Source: an uncultured Reyranella sp. (GTDB lineage Bacteria > Pseudomonadota > Alphaproteobacteria > Reyranellales > Reyranellaceae). Taken from it: DNA of 34,276 nt. The notes under the pieces are model-generated. The model saw only the letters and a program-made list of their open reading frames with translations, had not been told where the DNA came from and made no database searches. The stretch is from positions 1 to 34,276 of the forward strand of contig CALFRN010000302.1 in NCBI GenBank assembly GCA_937919085.1. Reading direction: 5' to 3'. A program made the position numbers and the translations under genes. Below are positions 1-8,635 of the stretch, piece by piece (the first letter of the stretch is position 1; each line of letters opens with the position of its first letter).

Positions 1-1
1 A

Positions 2-3000
2 ACCGATATCAACGACCGCTTCACGTATTTCTCCATCGCGACGTCGCAGATGGGGATGGACTTGACGGGGTGGATTGGCCGGTCACGCGCCGATTTCGCC
101 TTCGCCGATCCTGACAACTTCGCGCGACTTGCGGCGCTGGAATCCATCACTCGCGCGCGCCGGCCCTTCCGGGACGTGATCTACCGAGCCCTCAATGGCG
201 ACGAACCGGCGCGGTGGTGTTCGATCGGCGGCGATCCGAAATTCAGTCCCGAGGCGATTTTTGAGGGCTATCGCGGCGTGGGTCGCGACGTCACCGCACT
301 GTTCGAGGCGCAGGCCGAACTCCGGATCAAGAGCCGCGCACTCGACGCCATCCTTGCCGCCATCCCCGACGGCGTACAGGTGATCGACAGTGCGAGCCGG
401 ACGCTGGCCGTCAACGACCAGCTCTTCCAAATCCTCGATGCACCCAACCAGGCGCAAACCGGAGAGGCCGATGTAACGTTCCAGGTCTTGCTCACTATGG
501 CGAAGCGCGGCGAGTATGGGCCAGGCGATCCGCAGGCGCAGGCCAGCGAGCGCGCACGCGGCATGGGCGAGCTCTTGCGTACCCAGCGCCAAATTACCTA
601 CGAAAAGCAGCTCACCACTGGGCGCTGGATCGAAGGACGCCTGCGGGCACTCGACGATCAGGGCTATCTGGCGATCTACCGTGACATCACCGAGGATAAG
701 AAGCGCAAGGCTGAACTGGAACGCCAGTCGGCCCTGCTGTCGACCGTCATTTCCAATATCGATGGCGGCATCGCTGTCTACGACAAGGACATGCGACTCG
801 TAGCCTGGAACGACCGGTTCGCCGATCTGCTCGGCATCGAACCATCTCTCGTTCGGCATGGCGTGTCAGCACGTGAACTCATGATGTCGCAGGCGATGGC
901 GGGGGAGTTCGGTCCCGGCGACCCCAAGGCGGCCGTCGAGCGCCGCCTCGAGGGATTTCTCGTCGGGTCGACCGTGAGCGAGCGTACGCGCCCCAACGGG
1001 CGGACTATCGAGTTGCGGCGCAACCCGATTCCGGACGGCGGCACAGTGACGATTTACATCGACATCACCGATCGCAAGCGCATTGAGCAGGGTCTGCAGG
1101 AGTTCAACGCCACGCTGGAGCGGCGCATTATCGAGCGTACCGGGGAACTGGCCGAGACGGAGCGCTTCCAGAGATCGCTGGTCGCCAGTGTGCCAGGCAT
1201 GGTCTACCGCTCGAAATACGATGGCTACTGGCAGATCGATTTCGCGAGCGAGGGTGCCCGAGAATTATTGGGCGTAGAGCCGGAGCAACTCACCGATGGG
1301 ACGGTGGTCTACCTTGGATTGATCCATCCCGATGATCGCGCGCGGATTTGGCAGGAGTGGCGGGAAGATTCCGCGGCGGGGCGGATGTTTGAGCTGGAGT
1401 ACCGCGTGCGACACGCCGACGGGTCATGGCGTTGGGTGCTCGACCGCGCGCATGGCGTTCGCGATGCGTCCGGCGAAATTGTCCGGCTTGAGGGCTTGGT
1501 GATGGACGTCACCGCGCGCAAGGTGGCCGAGAGCGAGCTGGCTCGAGCGCGCGACAATCTTTCGGACGCCATCGAAAGTCTCGACCAGAATATGATTCTC
1601 TACGACAGCGAAGACAGGCTGGTTCTGATGACGCACCATATTCAGGATCACTATGCCAACGCGGACTTGCACTTCGTCCCGGGGCGTACCTTCGGAGAGA
1701 TATTCCGAAGCACTGTCGAAAGTGGTGTCACGACGATTCCACCGGACCTGACGAAGGAACAGTTCATAGCCGATCGTCTCGAAGCCCACCGGCGAGCCGA
1801 CGGCAGCGTGACGGTCCGCAAGCTTCCCGACGGCCGCGTCCTGCACATTTCCGAACATCGATCGCGAAGTGGAGGGATCGTTGCAACCGGCCGCGACGTG
1901 ACTGAAAGGCTCAAGCTCGAACAGAAGCTGCATGAAGCCAAGCGTATGGAATCGATCGGCCAGATTTCCGCTGGCGTGGCGCACGACCTCAACAACTATC
2001 TTGCCATCATCATGGGCAATCTCGACTTGCTGGCTGAATGCCCGCGCGTCGACAAGCAGATGAGCCAGCTGATCGAATCGGCGCTTGCCGGTGTGCAGCG
2101 CAGCGCCGATTTGACAGGCAATCTGCTCGCCTTCTCGCGACGCCAGCCGCTCAATCCCGGAGTGCTGGATGTCGGTGAGCGCATCGCCCACGTGGTACGA
2201 CGTCTGAATCGTACGATCGGCGAGACGATCACCATCGTGGTCGATATCGCGCCGGACATTTGGCCCGTGGAGATAGACGGTGTGCAGTTCGACAGCGCCA
2301 TGGCCAAACTGATCGACAATGCGCGTGAGGGCATGCCCGAATGCGGCACGCTAACCATCGGGGTGCGCAACATCCCAAAGGACGTCGCAGGAAGCGCGGG
2401 GTCGGGCAATGTTCTCATCGAAGTCGCCGACACCGGCACCGGCATGGACGAGCAGACGATGGCGCTGGCCTTCGAACCGTTCTTCTCGACCAAGGGGGAA
2501 CGCCACGGCGTCGGGCTCGGCCTCAGCATGGTTCATGGCTTCGTGAACCAGTCGGGGGGCGAGATCGACCTCCAGAGTGCTCCGGGCAAGGGTACGATCG
2601 TGCGGCTCCTGCTGCCCCGCACTCTGAAACGGCCGCGCGTCACTGCACCGCCCGCGGCCGGCGAGAGCGTGCCCAGCGGGACCGAGAGCATCCTCCTGGT
2701 CGAAGACAACGACTATGTTCGCGAGGCCGTGCTCGGACAGTTGAAGTCGTTGGGATATCGGGTGGCCGTTGCTGAAAGCTGTGATGCAGCTCTGTTGGTG
2801 CTCGAAGAGCGCGCCGGCGAATTCGACCTGGTACTTAGCGATGTCGTGATGCCTGGCAAGGTCGACGGCGTGGCGCTGGCCAAGATAGTGCATGAGCGCT
2901 GGCCGGTGATGCGTTTGCTGCTGACGTCCGGTTTCTCGGCCGATGCGGTCGGCGGTCAGGATTTCAACTTCCTGAGCAAGCCCTATCGCAAGGCCGACCT

Positions 3001-3031
3001 GGCACGTGCGGTTCGTGCGGCCCTGGTGTAA
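2..3031 (+). CDS. Multi-PAS hybrid sensor histidine kinase with C-terminal receiver domain (5' end outside window)
   Basis: The frame is open to the left edge, so the first in-frame ATG at 50 is internal: the codons before it (DINDRFTYFSIATSQ) already belong to a PAS fold. Counting from that ATG, I see the rest of PAS1 to about 85, PAS2 about 95-215, PAS3 about 225-345, PAS4 about 365-490, PAS5 about 500-620, HisKA with phospho-acceptor His645 in GVAHDLNN, HATPase_c about 745-857 (N box KLIDNAREGM, G boxes DTGTGMD and GVGLGLS) and a receiver domain about 877-993 with Asp931 in LVLSDVVMP and the late Lys in SKPY. No membrane segment is visible, so it is probably a cytoplasmic sensor that autophosphorylates and passes phosphate to its own receiver. 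The signal and output partner are not evident. It converges on the next gene with only 9 bp between stops. Confidence 0.93.
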   Translation, partial: TDINDRFTYFSIATSQMGMDLTGWIGRSRADFAFADPDNFARLAALESITRARRPFRDVIYRALNGDEPARWCSIGGDPKFSPEAIFEGYRGVGRDVTALFEAQAELRIKSRALDAILAAIPDGVQVIDSASRTLAVNDQLFQILDAPNQAQTGEADVTFQVLLTMAKRGEYGPGDPQAQASERARGMGELLRTQRQITYEKQLTTGRWIEGRLRALDDQGYLAIYRDITEDKKRKAELERQSALLSTVISNIDGGIAVYDKDMRLVAWNDRFADLLGIEPSLVRHGVSARELMMSQAMAGEFGPGDPKAAVERRLEGFLVGSTVSERTRPNGRTIELRRNPIPDGGTVTIYIDITDRKRIEQGLQEFNATLERRIIERTGELAETERFQRSLVASVPGMVYRSKYDGYWQIDFASEGARELLGVEPEQLTDGTVVYLGLIHPDDRARIWQEWREDSAAGRMFELEYRVRHADGSWRWVLDRAHGVRDASGEIVRLEGLVMDVTARKVAESELARARDNLSDAIESLDQNMILYDSEDRLVLMTHHIQDHYANADLHFVPGRTFGEIFRSTVESGVTTIPPDLTKEQFIADRLEAHRRADGSVTVRKLPDGRVLHISEHRSRSGGIVATGRDVTERLKLEQKLHEAKRMESIGQISAGVAHDLNNYLAIIMGNLDLLAECPRVDKQMSQLIESALAGVQRSADLTGNLLAFSRRQPLNPGVLDVGERIAHVVRRLNRTIGETITIVVDIAPDIWPVEIDGVQFDSAMAKLIDNAREGMPECGTLTIGVRNIPKDVAGSAGSGNVLIEVADTGTGMDEQTMALAFEPFFSTKGERHGVGLGLSMVHGFVNQSGGEIDLQSAPGKGTIVRLLLPRTLKRPRVTAPPAAGESVPSGTESILLVEDNDYVREAVLGQLKSLGYRVAVAESCDAALLVLEERAGEFDLVLSDVVMPGKVDGVALAKIVHERWPVMRLLLTSGFSADAVGGQDFNFLSKPYRKADLARAVRAALV

Positions 3032-3040
3032 GGCTCTTCC

Positions 3041-5491
3041 CTATCGCGCCGGAGGCGCCAGCGTGAGCGTGCCGATGGCGGTGTGGGCGGCGGCGGCGCG
3101 GGTACCGAAAATCTCGATGTAGCGCAGCGACTGCCAGCGGTCGACGAAGTTGCGGGCCCATGGCGACAGCATGTTGCCGGATTGCCCCAGCGGAATGGCA
3201 AAGCGGCTGTTGTCGAGATCGGCGAAATCATAGACCGCGCGGTAGCCGGCGCCATGCACGGCATCGAACGGGCGCGCACCGCGATAGGAGGGTTGAGCGC
3301 GATTCAGGGTTCGCGCGCCACCGTCGGACGGAAAGCGCACCGAGGCCAGATCGCGGAGCAGGGGAATGCCGTCGAACAGTGGATGGCGGTGTACGGCCAG
3401 GTGATCGCGGCCCCACTGCCAGGTCTCGATGGTGCCGCCCTGCCGGCGCGCGATGCCGTTGAGCGCACGCTCAAGCGCGAGTGCGATCGCGTCATCGCAG
3501 GTTTCGGTGACGCGGGTGCCGCCGTCGTCGCACCAGCCCGGCTGCTCGCGCAGGACGCGCATCATCAGGGGCACATTGGGAATGGCGAGTGATTCGTAAA
3601 GTTCGTCGCCCAGTTCGTCGGCAAGCGCGCCGCGCTGCAGTTCGGTGAGCCAGGCCGTATAGATCAGCGGCTCCGGTCGGCTCGCCAGCATGAAGTGGTT
3701 CCAGCGACTCATCAGTTCGCGCACCCTGGCGGCGCGCGGATTGCGTGGCGCTGGCTTCAGCAGGAGTGGGACCATGTCGACGGCGTCGAGCGTGAGATTG
3801 TCGGCCTGGATGGCGATCATGCCATAAACTGGATGACGTTCGACCTCGCGCAGAAGCTGGTTGGCGCGGCGCTGGCGGTAAGGCTCGGCCCAGTCGCGAC
3901 TGATGAAGTGGCGGTAGTCGTCCGGCACCAGTCGGGCATTGGCGTTGACCACGACGCCGCCGGCCGGATTGAAGACGCGCGGCAGTTCGTCGAACGGCAC
4001 GAACCCGGCCCAGTCATATTCACCGGTCCAGCCCGGCACCGGCATCGAGCCATCGCCCTTGCGCCGGATCGGCACGCGGGCGGGCGAGATCAGCCCGGTA
4101 TTTCCGGCGGTGTCGGCGTAGACGATGTTCTGCATCGGAGAGACGATCTTGCGCGTGGCGGCGAGGAAATCGTCCCAGTTCTGCGCTACCCCGATGCGGC
4201 TGAAGCCCTCGGCCGAGGTGTCCGAGCCATCGAGTGCGGTTGCCTGCAGCGCCAGGACATGGCCGGTCGGCGTGAGGTCGTCCGCGCGGCGCATGAAGTC
4301 GTCGACCACCACGCCGTGACGGGTCTGGCGCACCTTGAGCGATACGGGATCGCCCCACAGGACGTTGATGGTCTCTTCACGCACGGCGAATGGGCGGGCG
4401 CCGTCAGGCGTGATGTAACGGCCGGGATCGGTCGGGTCGACGCGCTCGATGAACAGGTCCTGGCTGTCAAGGTTGGTAGTAGTGAAGCCCCAGCCGATGG
4501 TGCCGTTATGGCCGAGCACGATGGCGGGTGAGCCCGGCGAGGAGGCGCCGCGGATATCGAAACCCGGCCCGACGAGGCGCGCGAGATACCAGACGCCTGG
4601 AAAGGTGAGGGCAAGGTGCGGGTCGTTGGCGAGCAGCGGCATGCCGGAAATCGCATGCGCGCCCGACAGAACCCATTCATTGGAAGCCTCGCGCTTGCGA
4701 GTCGCGGCATTGTCGGTGAAGCGGTAGAGGCGGTCGAGATCGATGCCCTGAGTGACCTCGCGCGCCAGTGTGAGCGTCGAGTCCTGACTGCTGCCCGACG
4801 GTTCGATCAGGAATTTGACACCGTCCTCGCCGATTTTCTGTGCCAGCCGCAGGCGCAACAGCTCGGCGCGCCAGTTGCCATCGAGACCCAGCGCCATGAG
4901 CTTGCCCCACGCTAACGAATCGGCGGGCTGCCACGGCTCGGGCCGGTAGTGGCCGCCCGACAGAAGCTTGATGACGGTGAGCTCGAGACCGTACTGCTGA
5001 TTGTCGTTCTTCAGCCAGGCATTCACGCCGGTGGCATAGGAATCGATCGTGGCGCGCGTGCCCGGCGACAGGGCGTTCAAGCTCTCCCTGGCCTGACGGT
5101 AGAGGCCGAGCCCGCGCAGCGTGCGGTCGGTGTCGACGATGCTGCCGCCGACCAGCATCGGCGGCAGTATTTCGGCGAGACGTCCCTGCGCCAGCCGCCG
5201 CATCAGCTCCATCTGCCAGAAGCGGTCCTGGGCGTGAACATAGCCCAGGCCAAAGGCGGCATCCTCGAGCGAACCGGCGATGATGTGGGGTACCGCATTG
5301 CGGTCGCGCAGGATCTCGACCGGACCTTTCAGCCCGGCAGCGTCGATGTGACCGCTGTAGGGCGGCAGGGCGCCGCGCACCTGGAAATACGCACCCGTCA
5401 GGAAAACCAGGATCGCCAGTGCGGCGCACGCCGCGAATTTCGCCAGGCCGGTGCCGAGCCTGATGGCAAATGCGGCGGCGGGTGCCGGCAC
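3041..5491 (-). CDS. Penicillin acylase family (Ntn) amidohydrolase
   Basis: This 816-residue protein matches the penicillin/acyl-homoserine-lactone acylase superfamily in length and layout: an N-terminal hydrophobic segment (about 15-35) that could be a signal or anchor, an alpha chain beginning VEILRDRNAVPHI, the YVHAQDRFWQMELMRR motif, and a beta chain that would start at Ser270 (ASNEWVLSG), the autocatalytic N-terminal nucleophile exposed by processing. The downstream PLLANDPHL and GHNGTIGWGFT blocks are also typical. It should cleave an amide bond in the periplasm; the natural substrate (beta-lactam side chain, AHL or N-acyl amino acid) cannot be read from sequence. Translation starts at GTG, three bases after the stop of the CoA-transferase gene, which indicates cotranscription and probably translational coupling. 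Confidence 0.92.
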   Translation of the reverse strand: MPAPAAAFAIRLGTGLAKFAACAALAILVFLTGAYFQVRGALPPYSGHIDAAGLKGPVEILRDRNAVPHIIAGSLEDAAFGLGYVHAQDRFWQMELMRRLAQGRLAEILPPMLVGGSIVDTDRTLRGLGLYRQARESLNALSPGTRATIDSYATGVNAWLKNDNQQYGLELTVIKLLSGGHYRPEPWQPADSLAWGKLMALGLDGNWRAELLRLRLAQKIGEDGVKFLIEPSGSSQDSTLTLAREVTQGIDLDRLYRFTDNAATRKREASNEWVLSGAHAISGMPLLANDPHLALTFPGVWYLARLVGPGFDIRGASSPGSPAIVLGHNGTIGWGFTTTNLDSQDLFIERVDPTDPGRYITPDGARPFAVREETINVLWGDPVSLKVRQTRHGVVVDDFMRRADDLTPTGHVLALQATALDGSDTSAEGFSRIGVAQNWDDFLAATRKIVSPMQNIVYADTAGNTGLISPARVPIRRKGDGSMPVPGWTGEYDWAGFVPFDELPRVFNPAGGVVVNANARLVPDDYRHFISRDWAEPYRQRRANQLLREVERHPVYGMIAIQADNLTLDAVDMVPLLLKPAPRNPRAARVRELMSRWNHFMLASRPEPLIYTAWLTELQRGALADELGDELYESLAIPNVPLMMRVLREQPGWCDDGGTRVTETCDDAIALALERALNGIARRQGGTIETWQWGRDHLAVHRHPLFDGIPLLRDLASVRFPSDGGARTLNRAQPSYRGARPFDAVHGAGYRAVYDFADLDNSRFAIPLGQSGNMLSPWARNFVDRWQSLRYIEIFGTRAAAAHTAIGTLTLAPPAR

Positions 5492-5494
5492 GTT

Positions 5495-6655
5495 CTAGCC
5501 GCCGAGGTAGGAGAGTATGGCGTCGCGGTCGCTGTCGAGATCGGGCGCCGGCGGCCGCGTCGGCGGGTCGGTGAAGGCCGACATCTTCAGCGGATTGCCG
5601 GCGAGTTTCAGCATACCGCCGCTGCCGTCGGGAACCTCCACGACCATATTTCGCGCGGCGACCTGCGGATGGGCCAGCGCCTGGGCAATGTTGTTGATCG
5701 GGCCGCAGGGCACGCCAGCCTTGCCGACGACGGCGATCCAGTGGGCTGTCGTGTTGGCTTTCAGCACGTCTTCCATTTCCTGTTCGAGCCTGCCGTGATG
5801 TTTCTGGCGCAGCGCGTTGGTCTTGTAATCGGCATTCGCGGCCATATCGGGGCGGCCCAGCGCCTCGCAGGTCTTGACGAAAAGTCCGTCGTTGCCGGCC
5901 GCGATGATGATGGCGCCGTCGGAAGTCTTGAAAGCCTGGAACGGCGTGATGGTGGGGTGGCGGGCGCCGAGCGGGCCGGGGATTTCGCCCTCGACGGTGT
6001 AGCGCATGATGGCGTTCTCGAGCAGTGCGAGCTGGCAGTCGAACATGCCGATATCGACCTTGGTCGATTCGCCGGTCTTGAGGCGATGAACCAGCGCGGC
6101 ATTGACGGCCACGGCGGTATAAAGCCCGGCGCCGATATCGCCGATCGACATGCCGACTCGCGATGGCGGCTGCCCTTCATTGCCGGTAATGCTCATGATG
6201 CCGCCCATGCCCTGCATGACCATGTCGTAGGCGGGGTCCTTCGAGTTGGGACCGCTGTGGCCGAAGCCGGACGCCGCGGCATAGATCAGTTTGGGGTATT
6301 TCGCGTGCAGTGCATCCCAACCGTAGCCGAGCTTCTCCATGGTGCCGGGGCGGAAGTTTTCGACCACTACGTCGGCCTTGGCGAGAAGCTTCTCGAAGGT
6401 GGCGCGGTCGGCATCGTTCTTGAGGTCGAGGGCGATGCTTTCCTTGCCGCGATTGACCGAGGCGAAGTACGTCGACTTGCCGTTGATGAAGGGGCCGTAA
6501 GCGCGCGCGTCGTCGCCACCCTTGGGCGGTTCGACCTTGATCACCCGCGCGCCCATTTCGGCCATCAGAAGGGTGCAGTAGGGGCCGGCCAGGATGCGGG
6601 AGAGGTCGACGACGACGATGCCCGACAGGGGGCCTTTGGTGCCATTTTGGGTCAT
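5495..6655 (-). CDS. CaiB/BaiF family (class III) CoA-transferase
   Basis: The 386-residue product starts at an ATG and has the class III CoA-transferase pattern: LSGIVVVDLSRILAGP at the N-terminus, GARVIKVEPPKGGDDAR, the NRGKESIALDLK block, VVVENFRPGTMEKLG, and the catalytic region PSRVGMSIGDIGAG with Asp173 in the position of the acyl-anhydride-forming aspartate. Enzymes of this family move CoA between carboxylic acids in the cytoplasm. The family includes formyl-CoA:oxalate, carnitine and succinyl-CoA:glutarate transferases, and nothing here fixes the acids used. It lies upstream of the penicillin-acylase-like gene with a 3-bp gap. Its own leader is part of a repeat shared with the hydrolase gene upstream. 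Confidence 0.93.
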   Translation of the reverse strand: MTQNGTKGPLSGIVVVDLSRILAGPYCTLLMAEMGARVIKVEPPKGGDDARAYGPFINGKSTYFASVNRGKESIALDLKNDADRATFEKLLAKADVVVENFRPGTMEKLGYGWDALHAKYPKLIYAAASGFGHSGPNSKDPAYDMVMQGMGGIMSITGNEGQPPSRVGMSIGDIGAGLYTAVAVNAALVHRLKTGESTKVDIGMFDCQLALLENAIMRYTVEGEIPGPLGARHPTITPFQAFKTSDGAIIIAAGNDGLFVKTCEALGRPDMAANADYKTNALRQKHHGRLEQEMEDVLKANTTAHWIAVVGKAGVPCGPINNIAQALAHPQVAARNMVVEVPDGSGGMLKLAGNPLKMSAFTDPPTRPPAPDLDSDRDAILSYLGG

Positions 6656-6706
6656 ATGCGGTTCTTAGCCAGTGGGCCGCCGTGAATCCAGCCGTACGTT
6701 GGTGGC
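6656..6706 (-). repeat. Relic copy of the EamA gene tail and leader (repeat copy A)
   Basis: Read on the minus strand this stretch encodes NVRLDSRRPTG followed by a stop, almost the same as the true C-terminus of the EamA exporter (NVWLDSRRPAG, stop) at 7730-7765. The similarity continues through the stop to the start codon of the next gene. By eye roughly 80 percent of bases match copy B. It lies between the hydrolase stop and the CoA-transferase start and has no reading frame of its own, so it is most likely a leftover from a duplication. Confidence 0.7.
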
Positions 6707-6709
6707 GGT

Positions 6710-7720
6710 TCACCGCACCGGAAGGTTGAAGGCCTGACGCAAAAAGGTCGCCACGTCGGCCTCGGCGCGCGCCAGGGCTGCGGGATTGCCGCCCATGGTG
6801 GCGCCGCGCTGCATGCAAGCGCGGAAGTAGGCCGAGATCACGGCCGGATCGCGCAGCCGTTCGCCGGTGTCGAGCCGGCGCACGGCGCCGTTGTCGACAT
6901 CGACTTCGGCGTTGCATCCACGGGCGCTCTGAAGGGCGGGCAGGAAGCGCGGCGGGTCGGCGATGTCGAAATCATGGTGCGCGCCGTTGTAGGCAACGAC
7001 GCGGACCGGAGCGCCCTTGGCGACAAACCAGTCGGCGTAGGCGTGGCAGGCGGCTGCGGGCGTGTAGTCGTCGGCGCCGCCCAGCAGCATGAGGATCGGT
7101 GCACCGCTCACCTCTGCCGCCCGATAGGGAATGCTGCAGGAGGGATAGAGCGCCACATGGGCCGCGAAGCGGAGGCCGCCATCGACGACACCGCGGCGCA
7201 GGGCATCCAGCGCACTGTAGAGGGCGACCTGTCCGCCTCGCGAAAAGCCCATCACACCGATCCGCGCCGGATCGATTTGTGGGTGGGAGGCCAGCAATTG
7301 AAGCGCTGCCAGCGCGTCGGCCAGGTTTGCCATCGTCGACAGCCGGGACTGGTCGCGCGAGGTCGACCGCAGGCCGCGCGGTGCAAAACTGTCGATGACG
7401 AAGGTGGCGATGCCGAGCGCGTTCAGGCGTGCTGCCCAGGCATCCTCGCGACCCTTCAGGATGCCGCCACTGCCGTGGGCGATGACCATCGCCGGCATCG
7501 GGCCGTCGGTGCCCGGCGGCAGGACAAGGGCACCGGAGACCACGGCGCCCTCCGCGGGATAGGTCTTGCGGACGAGCTCGGTCGGTCCGCCCGGCGTCAC
7601 CGACCGGAATTCGACGCGTCCGGTGCGGCCATCGGCCAGCGAGGAAACAGGTTCGGCGATCACCGGTGGTGCCAGCGTGAGGACAAGTGCTGCGATGGCG
7701 GTCGACATGGCGGTTCGCAT
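6710..7720 (-). CDS. Exported dienelactone-hydrolase-like alpha/beta hydrolase
   Basis: A 336-residue alpha/beta hydrolase with a Sec-type signal peptide (residues 1-22, cleavage after VIA). The oxyanion region is AHGSGGILKGRE, the nucleophile Ser160 sits in GFSRGG, the acid is Asp217 or Asp218 in GGADDYTP, and the histidine is in NGAHHDFD (248-249). This arrangement matches the dienelactone hydrolase family, but the classical cysteine nucleophile is replaced by serine, so an esterase or peptidase-like activity in the periplasm is more likely than true dienelactone cleavage. The stop of the EamA gene is 9 bp upstream of its ATG. The gene is bounded on both sides by copies of the EamA gene tail, which suggests it was inserted or rearranged into this operon. 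Confidence 0.85.
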   Translation of the reverse strand: MRTAMSTAIAALVLTLAPPVIAEPVSSLADGRTGRVEFRSVTPGGPTELVRKTYPAEGAVVSGALVLPPGTDGPMPAMVIAHGSGGILKGREDAWAARLNALGIATFVIDSFAPRGLRSTSRDQSRLSTMANLADALAALQLLASHPQIDPARIGVMGFSRGGQVALYSALDALRRGVVDGGLRFAAHVALYPSCSIPYRAAEVSGAPILMLLGGADDYTPAAACHAYADWFVAKGAPVRVVAYNGAHHDFDIADPPRFLPALQSARGCNAEVDVDNGAVRRLDTGERLRDPAVISAYFRACMQRGATMGGNPAALARAEADVATFLRQAFNLPVR

Positions 7721-7771
7721 GCGGGTTTCCTAGCCAGCGGGCCGGCGCGAATCCAGCCATACATTGGCGGC
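7721..7771 (-). repeat. EamA 3' end and leader (repeat copy B, functional copy)
   Basis: This is the matching partner of the relic at 6656-6706. It contains the last codons and stop of the EamA gene and the few bases before the hydrolase start codon. The two copies are in direct orientation about 1.06 kb apart and bracket the hydrolase gene. Confidence 0.65.
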
Positions 7772-8605
7772 GGCGGCACCGATGACGATGGCACCGCCAA
7801 GGAGCGTGAGATTGCCGGGACGTTCGCCATCGAAGGTCCAGACCCAGACCGGGCCGAGCACGAGTTCCAGCAGCCCGAGCAGGGCGGCTCGGCCGGCCGG
7901 AATGCGCCGGAGGCTCGCCATGTAAAGCAGCAGCCCGCAGCCGAGCTGGCCCGGGCTGAGTGCCAACAGCCACGGCACCTGCGACCAGGCGAGTGTTTCG
8001 GGTTGGGCGAAGGGAAGCGCGATCAGGCCGGAGATGAGCCCGGCCAGCCAGATCGCGGGCGCCATGCCGATATCGCGGCGGTGGCGCACGACGACATAGT
8101 TGCCGCTCATGCACAGCACGACGATGCCGGCCACCGCCATGCCCGCAAGGACGCCGGCCTGCAGCGAACCGGCGACCGACAGGGCGAGGCCCACGACCGC
8201 GACGGCCATCGCCAGCATGGTGTGGCGGTGCAGCGGCTCGCCGAGGAACAGCCGAGCGGCGAGCGCGGTTATGAAGGGCGTGGCGCCGAACATGATCAGC
8301 ACGTTGGCGACCGGTGCCAGACCCAGCGCGAGAATGAAGGACACGAAGCTGCCGGCGAGCAGAAGGGCGCTCAGCAACAGGGCCGGGCCGGCGTTGCGTA
8401 CGTCGATCCACACGCGGCGGCGTTGCCAGATCAACAGTGGCAGCAGGGCGGCGACCAGGAACGTCGAGCGCCAGAACGAAATGTCCCAGGCCGGCAAGTC
8501 GATGCGCCGCACGATGACGCCAGCGGTGCTGAAGAGGGTTGCGGCAGCGACGGCATAGAAGACGCCGAGGGCTGCGGATCGAGGTGAGGGGCTGGGCGTT
8601 GCCAT
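7730..8605 (-). CDS. EamA/DMT-superfamily transporter
   Basis: The 291-residue product is almost entirely hydrophobic, with about ten predicted membrane segments in two EamA repeats. The first begins LGVFYAVAAATLFSTAGVIVRR and the second begins near residue 155 (VLAGMAVAGIVVLCMSGNYVVVRHRRD). RxxF/WRS motifs and Pro/Gly-rich helices are typical of drug/metabolite exporters, which move small metabolites or amino acids out through the inner membrane; the substrate cannot be predicted. It heads the minus-strand group EamA-hydrolase-CoA-transferase-acylase and is divergent from a YheT-like hydrolase with only 30 bp between start codons, so the promoters must lie partly inside the opposing genes or overlap. 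Confidence 0.9.
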   Translation of the reverse strand: MATPSPSPRSAALGVFYAVAAATLFSTAGVIVRRIDLPAWDISFWRSTFLVAALLPLLIWQRRRVWIDVRNAGPALLLSALLLAGSFVSFILALGLAPVANVLIMFGATPFITALAARLFLGEPLHRHTMLAMAVAVVGLALSVAGSLQAGVLAGMAVAGIVVLCMSGNYVVVRHRRDIGMAPAIWLAGLISGLIALPFAQPETLAWSQVPWLLALSPGQLGCGLLLYMASLRRIPAGRAALLGLLELVLGPVWVWTFDGERPGNLTLLGGAIVIGAAAANVWLDSRRPAG

Positions 8606-8635
8606 CTTGATGCCGGCCGTGAATAAGGTCTAGCC

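Noticed and set aside
4949-6685. 578-codon plus-strand ORF opposite the CoA-transferase and acylase genes
   Set aside because: It is an antisense shadow caused by high GC; the sequence is rich in Gly, Arg, His and Asp, has no motif, and lies over two well-supported genes.
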